Shown here: positions 34,898 through 44,694 of the stretch, in pieces | How the letters are laid out: each line of letters starts with the position of its first letter | Numbering within the stretch: position 1 is the stretch's first letter | Assembly (NCBI RefSeq): GCF_003852525.1 | Contig: NZ_QAJL01000003.1 | Coordinates: 489,343-553,342, forward strand | From: Pedobacter sp. KBW06 | Lineage (GTDB): Bacteria > Bacteroidota > Bacteroidia > Sphingobacteriales > Sphingobacteriaceae | Direction: 5' to 3' | Length of the DNA stretch: 64,000 bases | Program-made: the position numbers and the translations under genes | The notes under the pieces: generated by a model | Told to the model about the DNA's origin: nothing | Database searches by the model: none | Seen by the model: the letters and a program-made list of their open reading frames with translations, nothing else

Positions 34898-35497
34898 TTA
34901 ATCGTTTAACAATTTACTTTTACTGAACGGAATTCCTTTTCTGATCAGATAGGCGTGATAAAAACTCGGGATATCACTTTGCCACTTAGGAAGCAGGAGT
35001 ATGATTAAGATAACGTCAAATTGAGAAATCAGCCCCCAGTAAACTGCAAGTTTTAAAGGTATTCCTCCATGACCAAAACCAATTAAAGCCGTAAGACAAA
35101 CCAGCAATGTGAGGCCCCATATCTTGGATAAAAAAGCATGCGTACAGGTTTCTTTTCCGAACTTAATGAAACTTGTCAGATAACAAAGTCCTTCCATTAG
35201 GAAAAGCACAACGATGTATATTTTATGCTCAGCTATAATTTCCGGATGAAGCAGGTAAGCACTCAAACCTATCGAAAGCCAAAAAACCAAATCCACCTGA
35301 CTGTCCAGTCTTCTCAGCTTTACGGAGGAGATGTTCATCTTCCTGGCTATAATTCCATCAAAAATATCAGATAGGATTCCAAGTACCATTAAGAACACGA
35401 TTAACAGGTTAACGCGTTCACCAAAAAACCAGGCTAAAGCAATAATTACAGGAGAGATCAGAAACCTAAAAAGTATCAATTGCTGAGGTATGGTCAT
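34898..35497 (-). CDS. CDP-alcohol phosphatidyltransferase family protein
   Basis: A 199-residue inner-membrane protein with about six hydrophobic segments. The family motif D-x2-D-G-x2-A-R-x8-G-x3-D-x3-D reads Asp44, Asp47, Gly48, Ala51, Arg52, Asp65, Asp69 ('DIFDGIIARK' and 'LRRLDSQVD'). Every acidic residue is present, but the second glycine is replaced by Leu61. The fold transfers a phosphoalcohol from a CDP-linked donor to an acceptor lipid or sugar. PgsA and PssA are typical members of similar size. The head group and acceptor cannot be told from sequence, and the Leu61 change is a reason to doubt a standard housekeeping role. Confidence 0.85.
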   Translation of the reverse strand: MTIPQQLILFRFLISPVIIALAWFFGERVNLLIVFLMVLGILSDIFDGIIARKMNISSVKLRRLDSQVDLVFWLSIGLSAYLLHPEIIAEHKIYIVVLFLMEGLCYLTSFIKFGKETCTHAFLSKIWGLTLLVCLTALIGFGHGGIPLKLAVYWGLISQFDVILIILLLPKWQSDIPSFYHAYLIRKGIPFSKSKLLND

Positions 35498-35627
35498 AGG
35501 CTAAGTGCTACTGTTTTACGAAGTATGAAAATTCAGTTCCGGATGCCGGAGCGCTCCTATCATTAAATATATAAAAAACAACCGGTCAACTCTGGATTAC
35601 TGAGACATTAAATCATATTTTTTAGCT

Positions 35628-35635
35628 TATCTTTG
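35628..35635 (+). promoter_or_regulatory. TAnnTTTG-type -7 element
   Basis: TATCTTTG, an exact match to the Bacteroidota -7 consensus, lies 49 bases before the DUF4142-like lipoprotein ATG. A matching -33 TTG at 19-20 bases upstream is not evident, so the promoter call rests on one element. Confidence 0.35.
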
Positions 35636-35683
35636 AATGATTTCTAAAGTATTTATCCGCGTACCCACTTAATAAAAGGCTCC

Positions 35684-36379
35684 ATGAACACACTTCGCAT
35701 CATTGCCACTTCAGCCCTGTTATCCTGCCTGATCTATTCCTGTTCCAGTTCCAGAAATACATCCGGTGAGGAGAAAAAGAAACGTACAAAAATAACGACC
35801 CTTAATCCCGGCCTTAAAAACCCCAGCAACTCTGTAATTAATGCGAGTGGTGATGGACTGTCGCAGGGAATCAGTCAGAGCAGAGGAGCCGGGTCTAAAG
35901 AAAATGCCACCAATATTGCTTTTAATGCAATTGAAAGGGCCAATGCAATAGCGAAGGCTAAGCTTCAAAACCTGGAAAGCATGTCGGACAAAGACCTGAT
36001 CAGCACGATTGCAACGATACAGCAGGTAGAGATTACGGTGAGTAACAATACCCGTCAAGTCACAGCGAACGACAAAATTAAAGAATATGCGCTCCTCGTT
36101 TTCAACGACCATACGGAAATAAAAAAGGAATTAGACAAGCTTTCCACTCAGAAAAATGTAGCGCTGGCCCCTCAGGCTTCTCTAAAGGGTGCTCCTAAAA
36201 CAGATCTGGCTTTTGTTAAAATGATGATAGAAAGCAATCGGAACCTCATCGAACTTGTTACCGCAGCCAGTAATGCTAAAGATGCTGACCTGAGGGCATT
36301 TAGTCTAAAGCAATTACCGGTTTTGAAAAAACACCTGGAAGCTGCACAGGACCTGACCAAAGAAGTAAAATCAAATTAA
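35684..36379 (+). CDS. DUF4142-like lipoprotein
   Basis: A 231-residue protein with lipobox 'CLIYSCSSSR' (lipid Cys near residue 20). A disordered Ser/Gly/Lys-rich linker of about 40 residues follows, then a helical domain of about 150 residues with the DUF4142 features 'MSDKDLISTIATIQQVEITVSN', 'LLVFNDHTEIKKELDKL' and 'LPVLKKHLEAAQDL'. The domain is ferritin-like in shape but has no metal ligands that I can identify. Envelope location is inferred. It is convergent with the next gene across a hairpin terminator. Confidence 0.85.
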   Translation: MNTLRIIATSALLSCLIYSCSSSRNTSGEEKKKRTKITTLNPGLKNPSNSVINASGDGLSQGISQSRGAGSKENATNIAFNAIERANAIAKAKLQNLESMSDKDLISTIATIQQVEITVSNNTRQVTANDKIKEYALLVFNDHTEIKKELDKLSTQKNVALAPQASLKGAPKTDLAFVKMMIESNRNLIELVTAASNAKDADLRAFSLKQLPVLKKHLEAAQDLTKEVKSN

Positions 36380-36440
36380 GGCTGACCACTTTAGAAACCA
36401 TAATTAAGAAATTATCCGCAAAAACTCATTGAATTGCGAT

Positions 36441-36476
36441 CAAAAAGCTGCCTGCTTAACTGCTGTCAGCTTTTTG
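36441..36476. terminator. Bidirectional terminator
   Basis: CAAAAAGCTG pairs with CAGCTTTTTG around a 16-base loop, between the convergent DUF4142-like gene and the small minus-strand gene whose stop codon lies inside the stem. Confidence 0.65.
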
Positions 36477-36858
36477 AATGCATCAGGTCTAAAGCAGATT
36501 CGTATCCCAGGCCGACCAAATAATTTAATCCATTTTGCCTGTCGGTTTTAGTGATTCCGTTCCAGCCATTTTTTATTCCCTGCAAAATTAATTTCCTTAT
36601 CAATCCCGGTTGATTGATATTGATGATATCTGTTGAACCGGTCTTTTTGTTTTCCAGAGCGACACCTGATTTTAAAACCTGTCCCATATAATAATGGTCG
36701 GAGGTTAAAAAATCTATGGTTAAAGGGCTTTGTTTATACCCTTCTAAAAACACTTTGAGCCTAAGTGTATTTGTTTCGCTTTCCGGGTGGTATTGATCTG
36801 TAACGGTATACAGGTATTTCGAATTGTCAATAATGATTTTTCTCAGCTTGTTTTTCAT
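36466..36858 (-). CDS. Small hypothetical protein
   Basis: A 130-residue soluble protein. 'KYLYTVTDQYHPESETNTLRLKVFLEGYKQSPLTIDFLT' forms a clear strand pattern, and 'GLIRKLILQGIKNGWNGI' plus 'NGLNYLVGLGYESALDLM' are helices. I do not recognise the family. It is likely the last gene of a minus-strand unit, 67 bases after the DUF1398 gene. No export signal. Confidence 0.65.
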   Translation of the reverse strand: MKNKLRKIIIDNSKYLYTVTDQYHPESETNTLRLKVFLEGYKQSPLTIDFLTSDHYYMGQVLKSGVALENKKTGSTDIININQPGLIRKLILQGIKNGWNGITKTDRQNGLNYLVGLGYESALDLMHSKS

Positions 36859-36925
36859 TCCACCATATTATTTTAAACCATGCTTTTCCAACCCGCAAAA
36901 TCAATGACCCCTGGTTGCTGCATTT

Positions 36926-37315
36926 TTACTGAGGGATGCGTTCCGTCAGGACATCATTCCCTGCGAGGTCATAATAAATACAGGTCATTTCATTCAGGTT
37001 AACGACCCACTTCTCCACTCCTGTTGCTGCGCAATCTTTGCAAAATTCAAAGTAATCTGTTTCTCCATGCTGATGAATTTTCAGGCAATGTTCAAACCGT
37101 TCTTTATCGCAAAGGTCAGCTATGGTTAGCTCCTCATACATTGGTGTTGAGCTCGTTCTATACCCTTCAGTTCCGAAATATTCCGTGCAGCTATCCTTCA
37201 CCCGGGTTTCAAAGGCTGTAACCCCTAATATTTTAATTTCCTGAATATATTCAGGAAAGTCTGCACCGGATTTCACCTTGCTATGCGCCTGTTTAATCTG
37301 TTCAACGGTAAACAT
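36926..37315 (-). CDS. DUF1398 family protein
   Basis: A 129-residue cytoplasmic protein. 'IKQAHSKVKSGADFPEYIQEIKILGVTAFETRV' and 'YFGTEGYRTSSTPMYEELTI' are the DUF1398 pattern, and the closing 'CKDCAATGVEKWVVNLNEMTCIYYDLAGN' matches the family end. Three cysteines in 'FEFCKDCAA' and 'MTCIYY' may bind metal, but this is unproven. It precedes the small hypothetical gene on the same strand and follows the sulfatase region, from which it is separated by 58 bases. Function unknown. Confidence 0.88.
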   Translation of the reverse strand: MFTVEQIKQAHSKVKSGADFPEYIQEIKILGVTAFETRVKDSCTEYFGTEGYRTSSTPMYEELTIADLCDKERFEHCLKIHQHGETDYFEFCKDCAATGVEKWVVNLNEMTCIYYDLAGNDVLTERIPQ

Positions 37316-37373
37316 ATTTCATCTGATTTATATGCATACCGCTAAAATAAAGAATCAAACGGGCTTCGCAAAG

Positions 37374-38741
37374 CTATAAAAACTTCAAAAAAGGATCAGC
37401 GTTACGTTTACACCATTTCTTTAAATAATTGCGCAGGACATTCCCTTGCTTTTTACCTGAGGCTTCCACAGCCAGGTTGTTCATTTCACCCGGGTCTTTT
37501 TTCAGGTCAAATAACTGCTCTTTTATTTCCCCTTTACTATAAACAATATATTTAAAATCACCGGTAATGACAGCTCTTCCACTGATGCCCAGCAGAACCT
37601 CATTGTCGGCGAAATCAGTCTCGATCACCAAAGTATCACGCAGTTGTTTTAGCGGATCAGTTATTTTCAGGCTGAGGTCGATCCCCTTTAAATAAGCAGG
37701 TTTTTTGACACCGGTAAATCCACAAATTGTGGGAATCAGGTCGATGCCATTGCAGACCAGCATGCTGTCAGTTCGTCCTTCCCAGGCTCCCATCTTCGCA
37801 ATAATGAAAGGTACTTTGGAGGCTTCCTCGTACAAAACCTGTTTTTGATTCCAGCGGTGTGCAGCATAACCATCGCCATGATCGGCAGTAAAAATAATAA
37901 TGGTATTCTTTTCTGCGTCATATTTTTTTAGCGAAGCCAGCACCATGCCAATGTAATTGTCCACCTTCTCCACCAAACGGTTATATGCCCAGCGGTATTG
38001 CCTCCATTGATTTCCCGTCCAGTTTACCGTTGGATAGGTGCGAAAGCTGACTTTCTGTTGCTCCCGAAGCACCTCCGGCTCATGCGGAGAAATACTCCAG
38101 TTGGCTGGTAATTCAGGACATTCAGCTGCCGGTGGTGCATCCTCCAGCACATCCATCTTTAAGGCATCACCACGTGCCCATTCACAGATGTCGTGAGGAT
38201 TTAAAAAAGAAGCAACCAGCAAAAAGGGCTGAGTGCTGTTTTCTTTGATAAAACGTGCACAATAAGCTGGTGTCCCTGCATCGTTATAATCTAAGAAATT
38301 GGTGTTTTCAATGTAATCAAAACCATGCTGACTGACCTTGGCTACGGGCACAGGTAAATGCCATTTACCTACATATCCGGTTTTATAGCCGCCATTTTGA
38401 AATATCCTGCCCATCATCAGCAGACTGTCTGGCCATAATCCGTCCTTTTCAGGTGTATTTCCCGTGAAGCCGGTTTCAAAGGGCATTTTACCACTAAAGA
38501 TCGCTGTTCGTGATGGCGTACACAGGGGCTGTGCACAATAAGCCCTGGTAAATTTCAGTCCATTTTTTGCCAGCTTGTCCATGGCTGGCGTATGCAGGTC
38601 TTTATTGCCTGCATTGCTCATCGCATCCGCCGTTTGCTGATCGGTCATAATGATCAGGATGTTCGGACGGGATGCTGTTTGTGCATGCAGTCTTTGACTT
38701 AAAACGAGGAGCAGCAACAAATAGAGAATACGGTAGTTCAT
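37374..38741 (-). CDS. Type I (S1) sulfatase
   Basis: A 455-residue exported sulfatase. The signal peptide ends near 'RLHAQ'. 'ILIIMTDQQTADAM' gives the metal aspartate Asp34. 'LCTPSRTAIFSGK' is the C-x-P-S-R sulfatase signature with Cys74, the residue converted to formylglycine. 'KWHLP' and 'FTADHGDG' supply the remaining metal and substrate residues. It probably removes sulfate from unsaturated heparin/heparan-type oligosaccharides, because it sits beside a PL12/GH88 locus. The exact position (2-O, 6-O or N) cannot be told. It follows the hybrid sensor gene by 166 bases on the same strand, so it may be co-transcribed or separately promoted. Confidence 0.93.
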   Translation of the reverse strand: MNYRILYLLLLLVLSQRLHAQTASRPNILIIMTDQQTADAMSNAGNKDLHTPAMDKLAKNGLKFTRAYCAQPLCTPSRTAIFSGKMPFETGFTGNTPEKDGLWPDSLLMMGRIFQNGGYKTGYVGKWHLPVPVAKVSQHGFDYIENTNFLDYNDAGTPAYCARFIKENSTQPFLLVASFLNPHDICEWARGDALKMDVLEDAPPAAECPELPANWSISPHEPEVLREQQKVSFRTYPTVNWTGNQWRQYRWAYNRLVEKVDNYIGMVLASLKKYDAEKNTIIIFTADHGDGYAAHRWNQKQVLYEEASKVPFIIAKMGAWEGRTDSMLVCNGIDLIPTICGFTGVKKPAYLKGIDLSLKITDPLKQLRDTLVIETDFADNEVLLGISGRAVITGDFKYIVYSKGEIKEQLFDLKKDPGEMNNLAVEASGKKQGNVLRNYLKKWCKRNADPFLKFL

Positions 38742-38907
38742 GATATTGGTTATTTATTTGAAACAAAATCCGGCGCATCGGGAAGTCTTTACCCTGCAGA
38801 CAAAGCGCAGTTACTGCAGGCCTGGTTTAATCAAACGAATTTAAAATTCCCCAGGCATAAGGTGCTTCGAAATTGTTCCAAAAACTTCTGATTTTGATGA
38901 ATCTTCA

Positions 38908-41900
38908 TCACTTCAGGTTTTCAATCTTTTCCAGGTATTCACTTGGCATCACGCCGAAGTAGTTCTTGAATGCGGTAGAAAAATAGGAAGGCGTATTAAA
39001 GCCACAGGTATAGGCAATTTGGGCGATGGTATACCTTTTGGACAACAGCAGTTCTACCGCTTTTTTAAACCGGATGCGTTTCATGAAATCATTAACGGAT
39101 TCTCCCGTAATCGCCTTTAGTTTCAGGTAAAGGTTAGACCTGCTCATACCGATCTCTTTACTGAATTTATCAACCGAAAATTCAGAATCAGAAAGATGAA
39201 GTTCGACGATGGAAATGGCTTCTTTCAGAAATTCCTCATCAAGCGTATTGAAGGCAATATTTTCAGGTACGATTTCCTTACTTGCAGAATAGTATTCTTT
39301 CAGCCTTTTGCGCGAACGCAGAAGGTTGCTGATTTTTGCCGCCAACAAATTGGTGGAAAAAGGTTTGGTCAGGTAATCATCTGCGCCCATCTCCAGGCCT
39401 TTGATCTGCTGATTGGTTTCTGTCTTTGCCGTTAAAAGAATCAAAGGAATGTGGGAAGTATTGATGTTCTGCTTGATGCGTTTACACAAATGCAAACCAT
39501 CCAGTTCAGGCATCATCACATCACTGATGATCAAATCGAATTGCTGATTTTCCAGCATCGCCAAAGCCATCTTACCATCGTAAGCAAGGGAGACCTGATA
39601 AGTCTCGCTAAAAAAGTCCTCCAGATAGGCTAAGATCTCTTTATTGTCGTCCACAATCAACAACCTGATGTCCTTATTTTTTTCCTGCTGATCGCTCAGC
39701 AGCAGCTCTTCTGTTTTCCAGTCTGAACGGTCATCTCCTGCACCTTCATCCTCCGGTACAATCGAAAGTTCATACACCCGGCTTTCCGCAAGGAGGTCAT
39801 CCTTATAAACTTCTTCAGACATGGGGATCCTGATTGTAAAAACGCTTCCTTTTCCGGGCTCGCTTTCTGCGGTGATGCTCCCGTGGTGTAAAGCCACCAA
39901 ACTTCTGGTGAAGGCCAGACCAACACCAGAGCCCAGGTTCATTTCCCGGCCGTTCACCTGATAGAAACGATCAAAGACCTTTGACAGATCCTGCTCGGCA
40001 ATCCCCACACCTGTATCCGAAATCCGGATCAGCAGCATCCCCTCTTTTGTCTCCAGCTCTATGCTGATCTGATGGCCTGAACCCGTGTATTTAAATGCAT
40101 TGGACAAGAGGTTAAACAAGATCTTTTCCATTGCATCTTTATCAAAGTAAAAAGACAATTTTGCCTCCGTCGACCGGTACGTGTAGCGGATATTGTTTCG
40201 CTCTGAAAGCGGTTGAAAAGACTCGTAAATCTCATTGATAAAACTTACCATATCGCCCTTGGCCACTTTAAGTTGCCGGGTTCCCATTTCTGTTTTCCTG
40301 AACTCAAATAACTGGTCTACTAAATTATAGAGCCTTTTAGCATTGATCAGCATTAGTTCCAGCTTTTTAGCTGAGGACCTGTCCCCGCCTGGTTTTTTAA
40401 TCAGTTCCTCCAAAGGCGCTAAAATTAAGGTTAAGGGGGTCCTGAGTTCATGAGAAACATTGGTAAAAAAGTCCATCTTTACCTGATTGATGTACCTGAC
40501 CTTTTCTTTGTCCAGCCGCTCCAGCTTTAACTGGTTCAGGGCTTTTATTCTTTCTGCGATGATCCGGTAACCGATCCAGGCAGATACACTAATGATCACC
40601 AGCATTGCCAGGTAAAACCAGGTCGTTTTATACCATGGTGGCAAAATGGAGATTTCCAGGTTCCTCGTCCGGCTCGTTTCGCCATTAGGCCCTACCGCCT
40701 TTACCGACAAAAAGTATTTGCCATGGGGCAGATTGCTATAGCTTATTTTCAGTTCATCGGTTTCCTGCCAGCCGGTATCAATGCCTTCCAGCTTATAATA
40801 GTAATGGGTACGGTTGGCGGAGATATAATTGAAAGCGTTGAAAAAAATACTGAACTGTTTATCATCCGGTCCCAGCTCCAGCTCATTCGTCTGGTCGATA
40901 TGGTTGCTCAGGATATTTGTTCCATCCGCTGTACTCACCGTTTTATTAAAAACCTCCAGGGCGGTAAAGCTGAGTTTCAATGGCAGTTGTTTTTGCTTGA
41001 CTGCAGAAGGATAGAAATAAGAAATCCCTTTGATACCGCCAAAGAGCAACATGCCATCCTTAGCCTTACAAAAAGAGTACTCATTGAACTGATTGTTCTG
41101 TAAGCCATCGCTTTCATCAAAAGCCTGTATTGCAAAGCTGTCGGGATTGAATTTGAGCAGGCCGCTGTTTGTGGAAATCCATAAATTACCTTCATCATCC
41201 GGCTGGATGCCATAAATGGTCCCGTTCAGAAATTCCCTTTTATTTTTGAAGCTGATAAAAGTACCTTTCGTTTCATCGAATAAACTCAGGCCGTCCCTGG
41301 TCCCCATCCAGATCCTCTTCTTTTTGTCTTCCGTAATACAATTGACGATGTCTTCGCTCAATGTACCATCTCCGATATTTCCGAAGAGCAGGTTATCGGG
41401 ATAAAACTGCGAAACCCCATTGGTGGTTCCGATCCAGATTCTATGCTGACTATCTTCAAACAAGCAGGTGATGTCATCAGAAATCAACCGCTTTCCGGCA
41501 TTATCTGAAGTCACATGTATAAATTTCTGTGAAGAGGATATAAACTGGTCCAAACCGGAACGTGTACCTATCCAGATTCGACCTTTATGGTCTTTCAAAA
41601 TACTGTAAACCAGATCACCACTGATGCTGTTCGGATCATTTACATCCGGCAGATAGCGTTTGATCTTACCCGTTGAAGGATTGAGCACGTTTAGTCCGCC
41701 TTTATGTGTGCCTACCAGTACATTTCCCGCATCATCAAAATCAATGGCCTTAATGTTATTGGAACTTAAGCCATTTGGACTATTTTCATTCGAAACATAA
41801 TAACTGATGGTATTTTTCGAAGGATTCCAGTAGTTCAGTCCCTTATTGTTTGTTCCAATCCAGAAATTGCCGGACTGATCTTGTTTGATCGCACTGATCA

Positions 41901-43014
41901 CTTCATCATTGAGCGAAGGTTTACCTGTATTCTGACTGAGCAGGTTAAACTTGATGTCGTCTTTATGGTAATAGCTCAGTCCGCCATAGTAGGTCCCTAA
42001 CCACATCCCGTTTTGTTTGTCCCGGTAAATCCACCGAACCGAATTCTGGCCTATGGTGAAAGGCTGTGAAAGCTGGTGATAGTAATTATCGAAGGCAGCT
42101 GTGGATGGGTTTAAGATCGAAAGCCCTCTGAACGTTCCCAGCCAGATGTTCCCTTCCACATCTTTAACGATAGACCTGATGTTATTGTCGGCGATGCTGT
42201 TTGTTCCGGCAGTATGTGTAAAAGACCGGCTTTGTCGGGTTTTAACATTATAACGCAACAAACCATTGCCTTCTGTAGCGATCCAAAAATCAGTATTGTC
42301 GATAAAAACATCACTTACATAAGGTTTATCTACACCAAGAGCTATTTTATTTAATGCGGTTCTGTTCTGATTGATTTCAAAAAGACCAACATCGGTACCC
42401 AACAGCAGGTTACGTTTCCAGGTTCCTATGTAAGAAATCTTTTTGATTCCATGAGCCAAGGTATTCATGTTGACCGGGACAAATTGTTTGGCAGATGGCT
42501 TCAGGCAAAAAATATCTCCCGCGATTGAGACGACCCAAATGTGATGCGAAGCATCTTCTGTCATGGAACAGATGTACCACTCGCCAATGCTGTGTGGCAA
42601 TTTGTAATTGATAAAGCTGTCGGTCTTAGCGTCGTACCTGCTGATTCCCTGATTCCCCCCGACCCATAAACTGCCACTTTGATCGATAAAAAGACAACGG
42701 ATATAATACGATTGCAGGCTCGCTGCATCTTCTTTGACAGGCCGGTAAGTCTTAAAACTCTTGCCATCATAACGGTTCAGGCCATCTTGTGTGCCTACCC
42801 AGACAAAGCCCAGGGTATCCTGTCTGATCGCAAAAACAGTACTTTGAGACAATCCCTTATCCACAGAAATATTCCGGAATTGTTTACTTCCCTGCTGCGC
42901 AAAACCCCTTTGGCAGAGCGCCAACAGAAAAACAACAACTATACCGGAAATTACCTGCAGTAGTCCTTTATTCCCGCCCCCGAAATTCATACATCTTCCT
43001 TTAATCCAATACAT
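38908..43014 (-). CDS. Hybrid two-component system sensor-regulator (HTCS)
   Basis: A 1368-residue one-protein signalling system. A signal sequence or anchor at about residues 18-40 is followed by about 14 two-component-propeller repeats ('W.Gt..GL...d') over residues about 45-670. A Y_Y_Y domain lies at about 715-790 and a membrane span at 799-820. Next come HisKA with His855 ('NVSHELRTPL'), HATPase with the N box near Asn972, a receiver domain with Asp1165 ('LIISDVMMPE'), and an AraC-type DNA-binding domain at about 1265-1365. The periplasmic propellers should bind an oligosaccharide released by the locus. The AraC part should activate the SusCD and lyase promoters. A second ATG at 42990, with a GGAAG upstream, is a good alternative start. 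It follows SusD by 34 bases. Confidence 0.96.
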   Translation of the reverse strand: MYWIKGRCMNFGGGNKGLLQVISGIVVVFLLALCQRGFAQQGSKQFRNISVDKGLSQSTVFAIRQDTLGFVWVGTQDGLNRYDGKSFKTYRPVKEDAASLQSYYIRCLFIDQSGSLWVGGNQGISRYDAKTDSFINYKLPHSIGEWYICSMTEDASHHIWVVSIAGDIFCLKPSAKQFVPVNMNTLAHGIKKISYIGTWKRNLLLGTDVGLFEINQNRTALNKIALGVDKPYVSDVFIDNTDFWIATEGNGLLRYNVKTRQSRSFTHTAGTNSIADNNIRSIVKDVEGNIWLGTFRGLSILNPSTAAFDNYYHQLSQPFTIGQNSVRWIYRDKQNGMWLGTYYGGLSYYHKDDIKFNLLSQNTGKPSLNDEVISAIKQDQSGNFWIGTNNKGLNYWNPSKNTISYYVSNENSPNGLSSNNIKAIDFDDAGNVLVGTHKGGLNVLNPSTGKIKRYLPDVNDPNSISGDLVYSILKDHKGRIWIGTRSGLDQFISSSQKFIHVTSDNAGKRLISDDITCLFEDSQHRIWIGTTNGVSQFYPDNLLFGNIGDGTLSEDIVNCITEDKKKRIWMGTRDGLSLFDETKGTFISFKNKREFLNGTIYGIQPDDEGNLWISTNSGLLKFNPDSFAIQAFDESDGLQNNQFNEYSFCKAKDGMLLFGGIKGISYFYPSAVKQKQLPLKLSFTALEVFNKTVSTADGTNILSNHIDQTNELELGPDDKQFSIFFNAFNYISANRTHYYYKLEGIDTGWQETDELKISYSNLPHGKYFLSVKAVGPNGETSRTRNLEISILPPWYKTTWFYLAMLVIISVSAWIGYRIIAERIKALNQLKLERLDKEKVRYINQVKMDFFTNVSHELRTPLTLILAPLEELIKKPGGDRSSAKKLELMLINAKRLYNLVDQLFEFRKTEMGTRQLKVAKGDMVSFINEIYESFQPLSERNNIRYTYRSTEAKLSFYFDKDAMEKILFNLLSNAFKYTGSGHQISIELETKEGMLLIRISDTGVGIAEQDLSKVFDRFYQVNGREMNLGSGVGLAFTRSLVALHHGSITAESEPGKGSVFTIRIPMSEEVYKDDLLAESRVYELSIVPEDEGAGDDRSDWKTEELLLSDQQEKNKDIRLLIVDDNKEILAYLEDFFSETYQVSLAYDGKMALAMLENQQFDLIISDVMMPELDGLHLCKRIKQNINTSHIPLILLTAKTETNQQIKGLEMGADDYLTKPFSTNLLAAKISNLLRSRKRLKEYYSASKEIVPENIAFNTLDEEFLKEAISIVELHLSDSEFSVDKFSKEIGMSRSNLYLKLKAITGESVNDFMKRIRFKKAVELLLSKRYTIAQIAYTCGFNTPSYFSTAFKNYFGVMPSEYLEKIENLK

Positions 43015-43048
43015 TTATGATCCCCACAAGATAGCGATTTAAGCTCTT

Positions 43049-44680
43049 TTAATAATTAGGATTTTGAACGAGGTTTTTATTCAGATCTATTTCTCTCAAG
43101 GGAATCGGATACAATTCGTTCTTACCATCTTTGAACATTGTTCCGGCGATATAGGGATAATTATTCCGGTAGCTCTTCAGTGCAGCTTCTGTGGCACGAA
43201 GGCTTTCTCCTAAAATATTCCATCGCATCAGGTCGTATTTCCGTAGTCCCTCAAAGCAAAGCTCCCAGGCGCGTTCGTTCTTCAATGCGTTAAAAAAGCT
43301 TGTTTTGCTCAATCCTGCCGGCAGATCAACTGCCGGGTCGGCAACATTCAGGACTTTGCCAAAGCCTCTCCTCCTGACCATGTTTATGGCATTGTAAGCT
43401 TCCGCATTTGGTCCTTCATTCATTTCGTTTTCTGCTTCTGCCCGCATCAGCAGGACATCTGCATAACGCAAAACCACATAATTGATATCCGTATTGTTCA
43501 GGTCTTTTGGTGGCAATACCTGATATTCCCTGCGCCATTTTCCCGGTGCATAATTGTTGTCTTGTGTGGCCGGATATTCGATGACCTGTCCTGTTGCATT
43601 AATCTGATAAGTAGCAACCGATACCTCTCTCCTTAAATCCCCCGCAGCAAATGAATTTCTAAACAGCGGCGTGGTTTTTACATAGGAATTCGTGCGTCCG
43701 TAATTTGTACCTGCGGCTACTGCCGGTGCATTCCATTGTCCGATCAGGCCAGAGCCAGGTGTTACACCGCTCAGGTTATAAAATGCCACCTCAAACATGC
43801 TTTCATTCGGGTCTATCTTCAGCTGGCTCTGGTTTCTAAAAAACTGTTCAAAGCTTGGGTTTAATGCATATACACCGCTTTCCATGATTTCCTTTGTCTC
43901 CTTTAGCGCAATGGCATAGAAGTCCTTATAATTTGAAGGGCGTTCCATTTGCCCTTTTTGTCTTAATGAAAACCCTCCGGCAAATAAGGCGACCCTTGCC
44001 AGCATGCCTTTTGCCGCCATTTTGCTGATGCGTTCATCAGTTGTTTTTCCATCTGGCAGCAGGCTGATCGCCCCGGTCATGTCTTTGATCACCTGGGCAT
44101 AAACCTCATCGATGGAAACCTTAGGCAGGCGAAGGTCGTCCCCCGAGCGCGTTGGTGTCAATTTCAAAGGCAGCCCGCCAAACAACCTCGCCAATTCGGC
44201 ATAATAAAACCCGCGCAAAAATTTTGCTTCGCCAAGATAGCGGTCCAGGGTTTTACGTTGGGCAGCGTTGCCATAAGCGCTCATTTGAGGTATCTTATCG
44301 ATCACAAGATTGGCCCGGTTAATTCCTTCATAATAGGTTTGCCAGCTTCCCTGTGTGTATATCGATTCTGATGAAATGACATAATGTGCTACCCCACGAA
44401 AGTCTGAGGTCACGAGGTCCCTGACCTGCGCAATGTCGTTGTCGTTTTCATAGAGGATAGAGGAATAAAAGCCCAGTGTATTGAGGTTACACATGCTTTG
44501 ATAAATCCCTAAGGTGGCCAAATCAGCTTCTTCAACGGTATTGAAGAATTTCTCTGCATCAAAAACAGATTTGGGATCCTCCGTAAGTCCTTTTTTGCAG
44601 GCGGTAAAATTAGCCATAACGGCGGTCAGCAGTATTAACCTGATGGTATTGTTGATATAGAATTTAAGTGTTGTTCTCAT
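43049..44680 (-). CDS. SusD/RagB-family surface glycan-binding lipoprotein
   Basis: A 543-residue lipoprotein with lipobox Cys28 ('MANFTACKKG'). Residues about 38-330 form the SusD N-terminal TPR domain ('FFNTVEEADLATLGIYQSM', 'LGEAKFLRGFYYAELARLFGGLPLKL'). Residues about 330-543 form the C-terminal RagB/SusD domain, with 'DINYVVLRYADVLLMRAEAENEMNEG' and the ending 'YPIPLREIDLNKNLVQNP'. It acts with the SusC porin on the cell surface to capture oligosaccharides. It starts 14 bases after the SusC gene. The substrate is inferred from the linked heparinase-type lyases to be a glycosaminoglycan. Confidence 0.96.
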   Translation of the reverse strand: MRTTLKFYINNTIRLILLTAVMANFTACKKGLTEDPKSVFDAEKFFNTVEEADLATLGIYQSMCNLNTLGFYSSILYENDNDIAQVRDLVTSDFRGVAHYVISSESIYTQGSWQTYYEGINRANLVIDKIPQMSAYGNAAQRKTLDRYLGEAKFLRGFYYAELARLFGGLPLKLTPTRSGDDLRLPKVSIDEVYAQVIKDMTGAISLLPDGKTTDERISKMAAKGMLARVALFAGGFSLRQKGQMERPSNYKDFYAIALKETKEIMESGVYALNPSFEQFFRNQSQLKIDPNESMFEVAFYNLSGVTPGSGLIGQWNAPAVAAGTNYGRTNSYVKTTPLFRNSFAAGDLRREVSVATYQINATGQVIEYPATQDNNYAPGKWRREYQVLPPKDLNNTDINYVVLRYADVLLMRAEAENEMNEGPNAEAYNAINMVRRRGFGKVLNVADPAVDLPAGLSKTSFFNALKNERAWELCFEGLRKYDLMRWNILGESLRATEAALKSYRNNYPYIAGTMFKDGKNELYPIPLREIDLNKNLVQNPNY

Positions 44681-44694
44681 GATCGGAAATGTTT

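Noticed and set aside
39196-39926. Several small open frames inside the HTCS gene
   Set aside because: They are antisense or out-of-frame shadows of a gene with clear domain structure.
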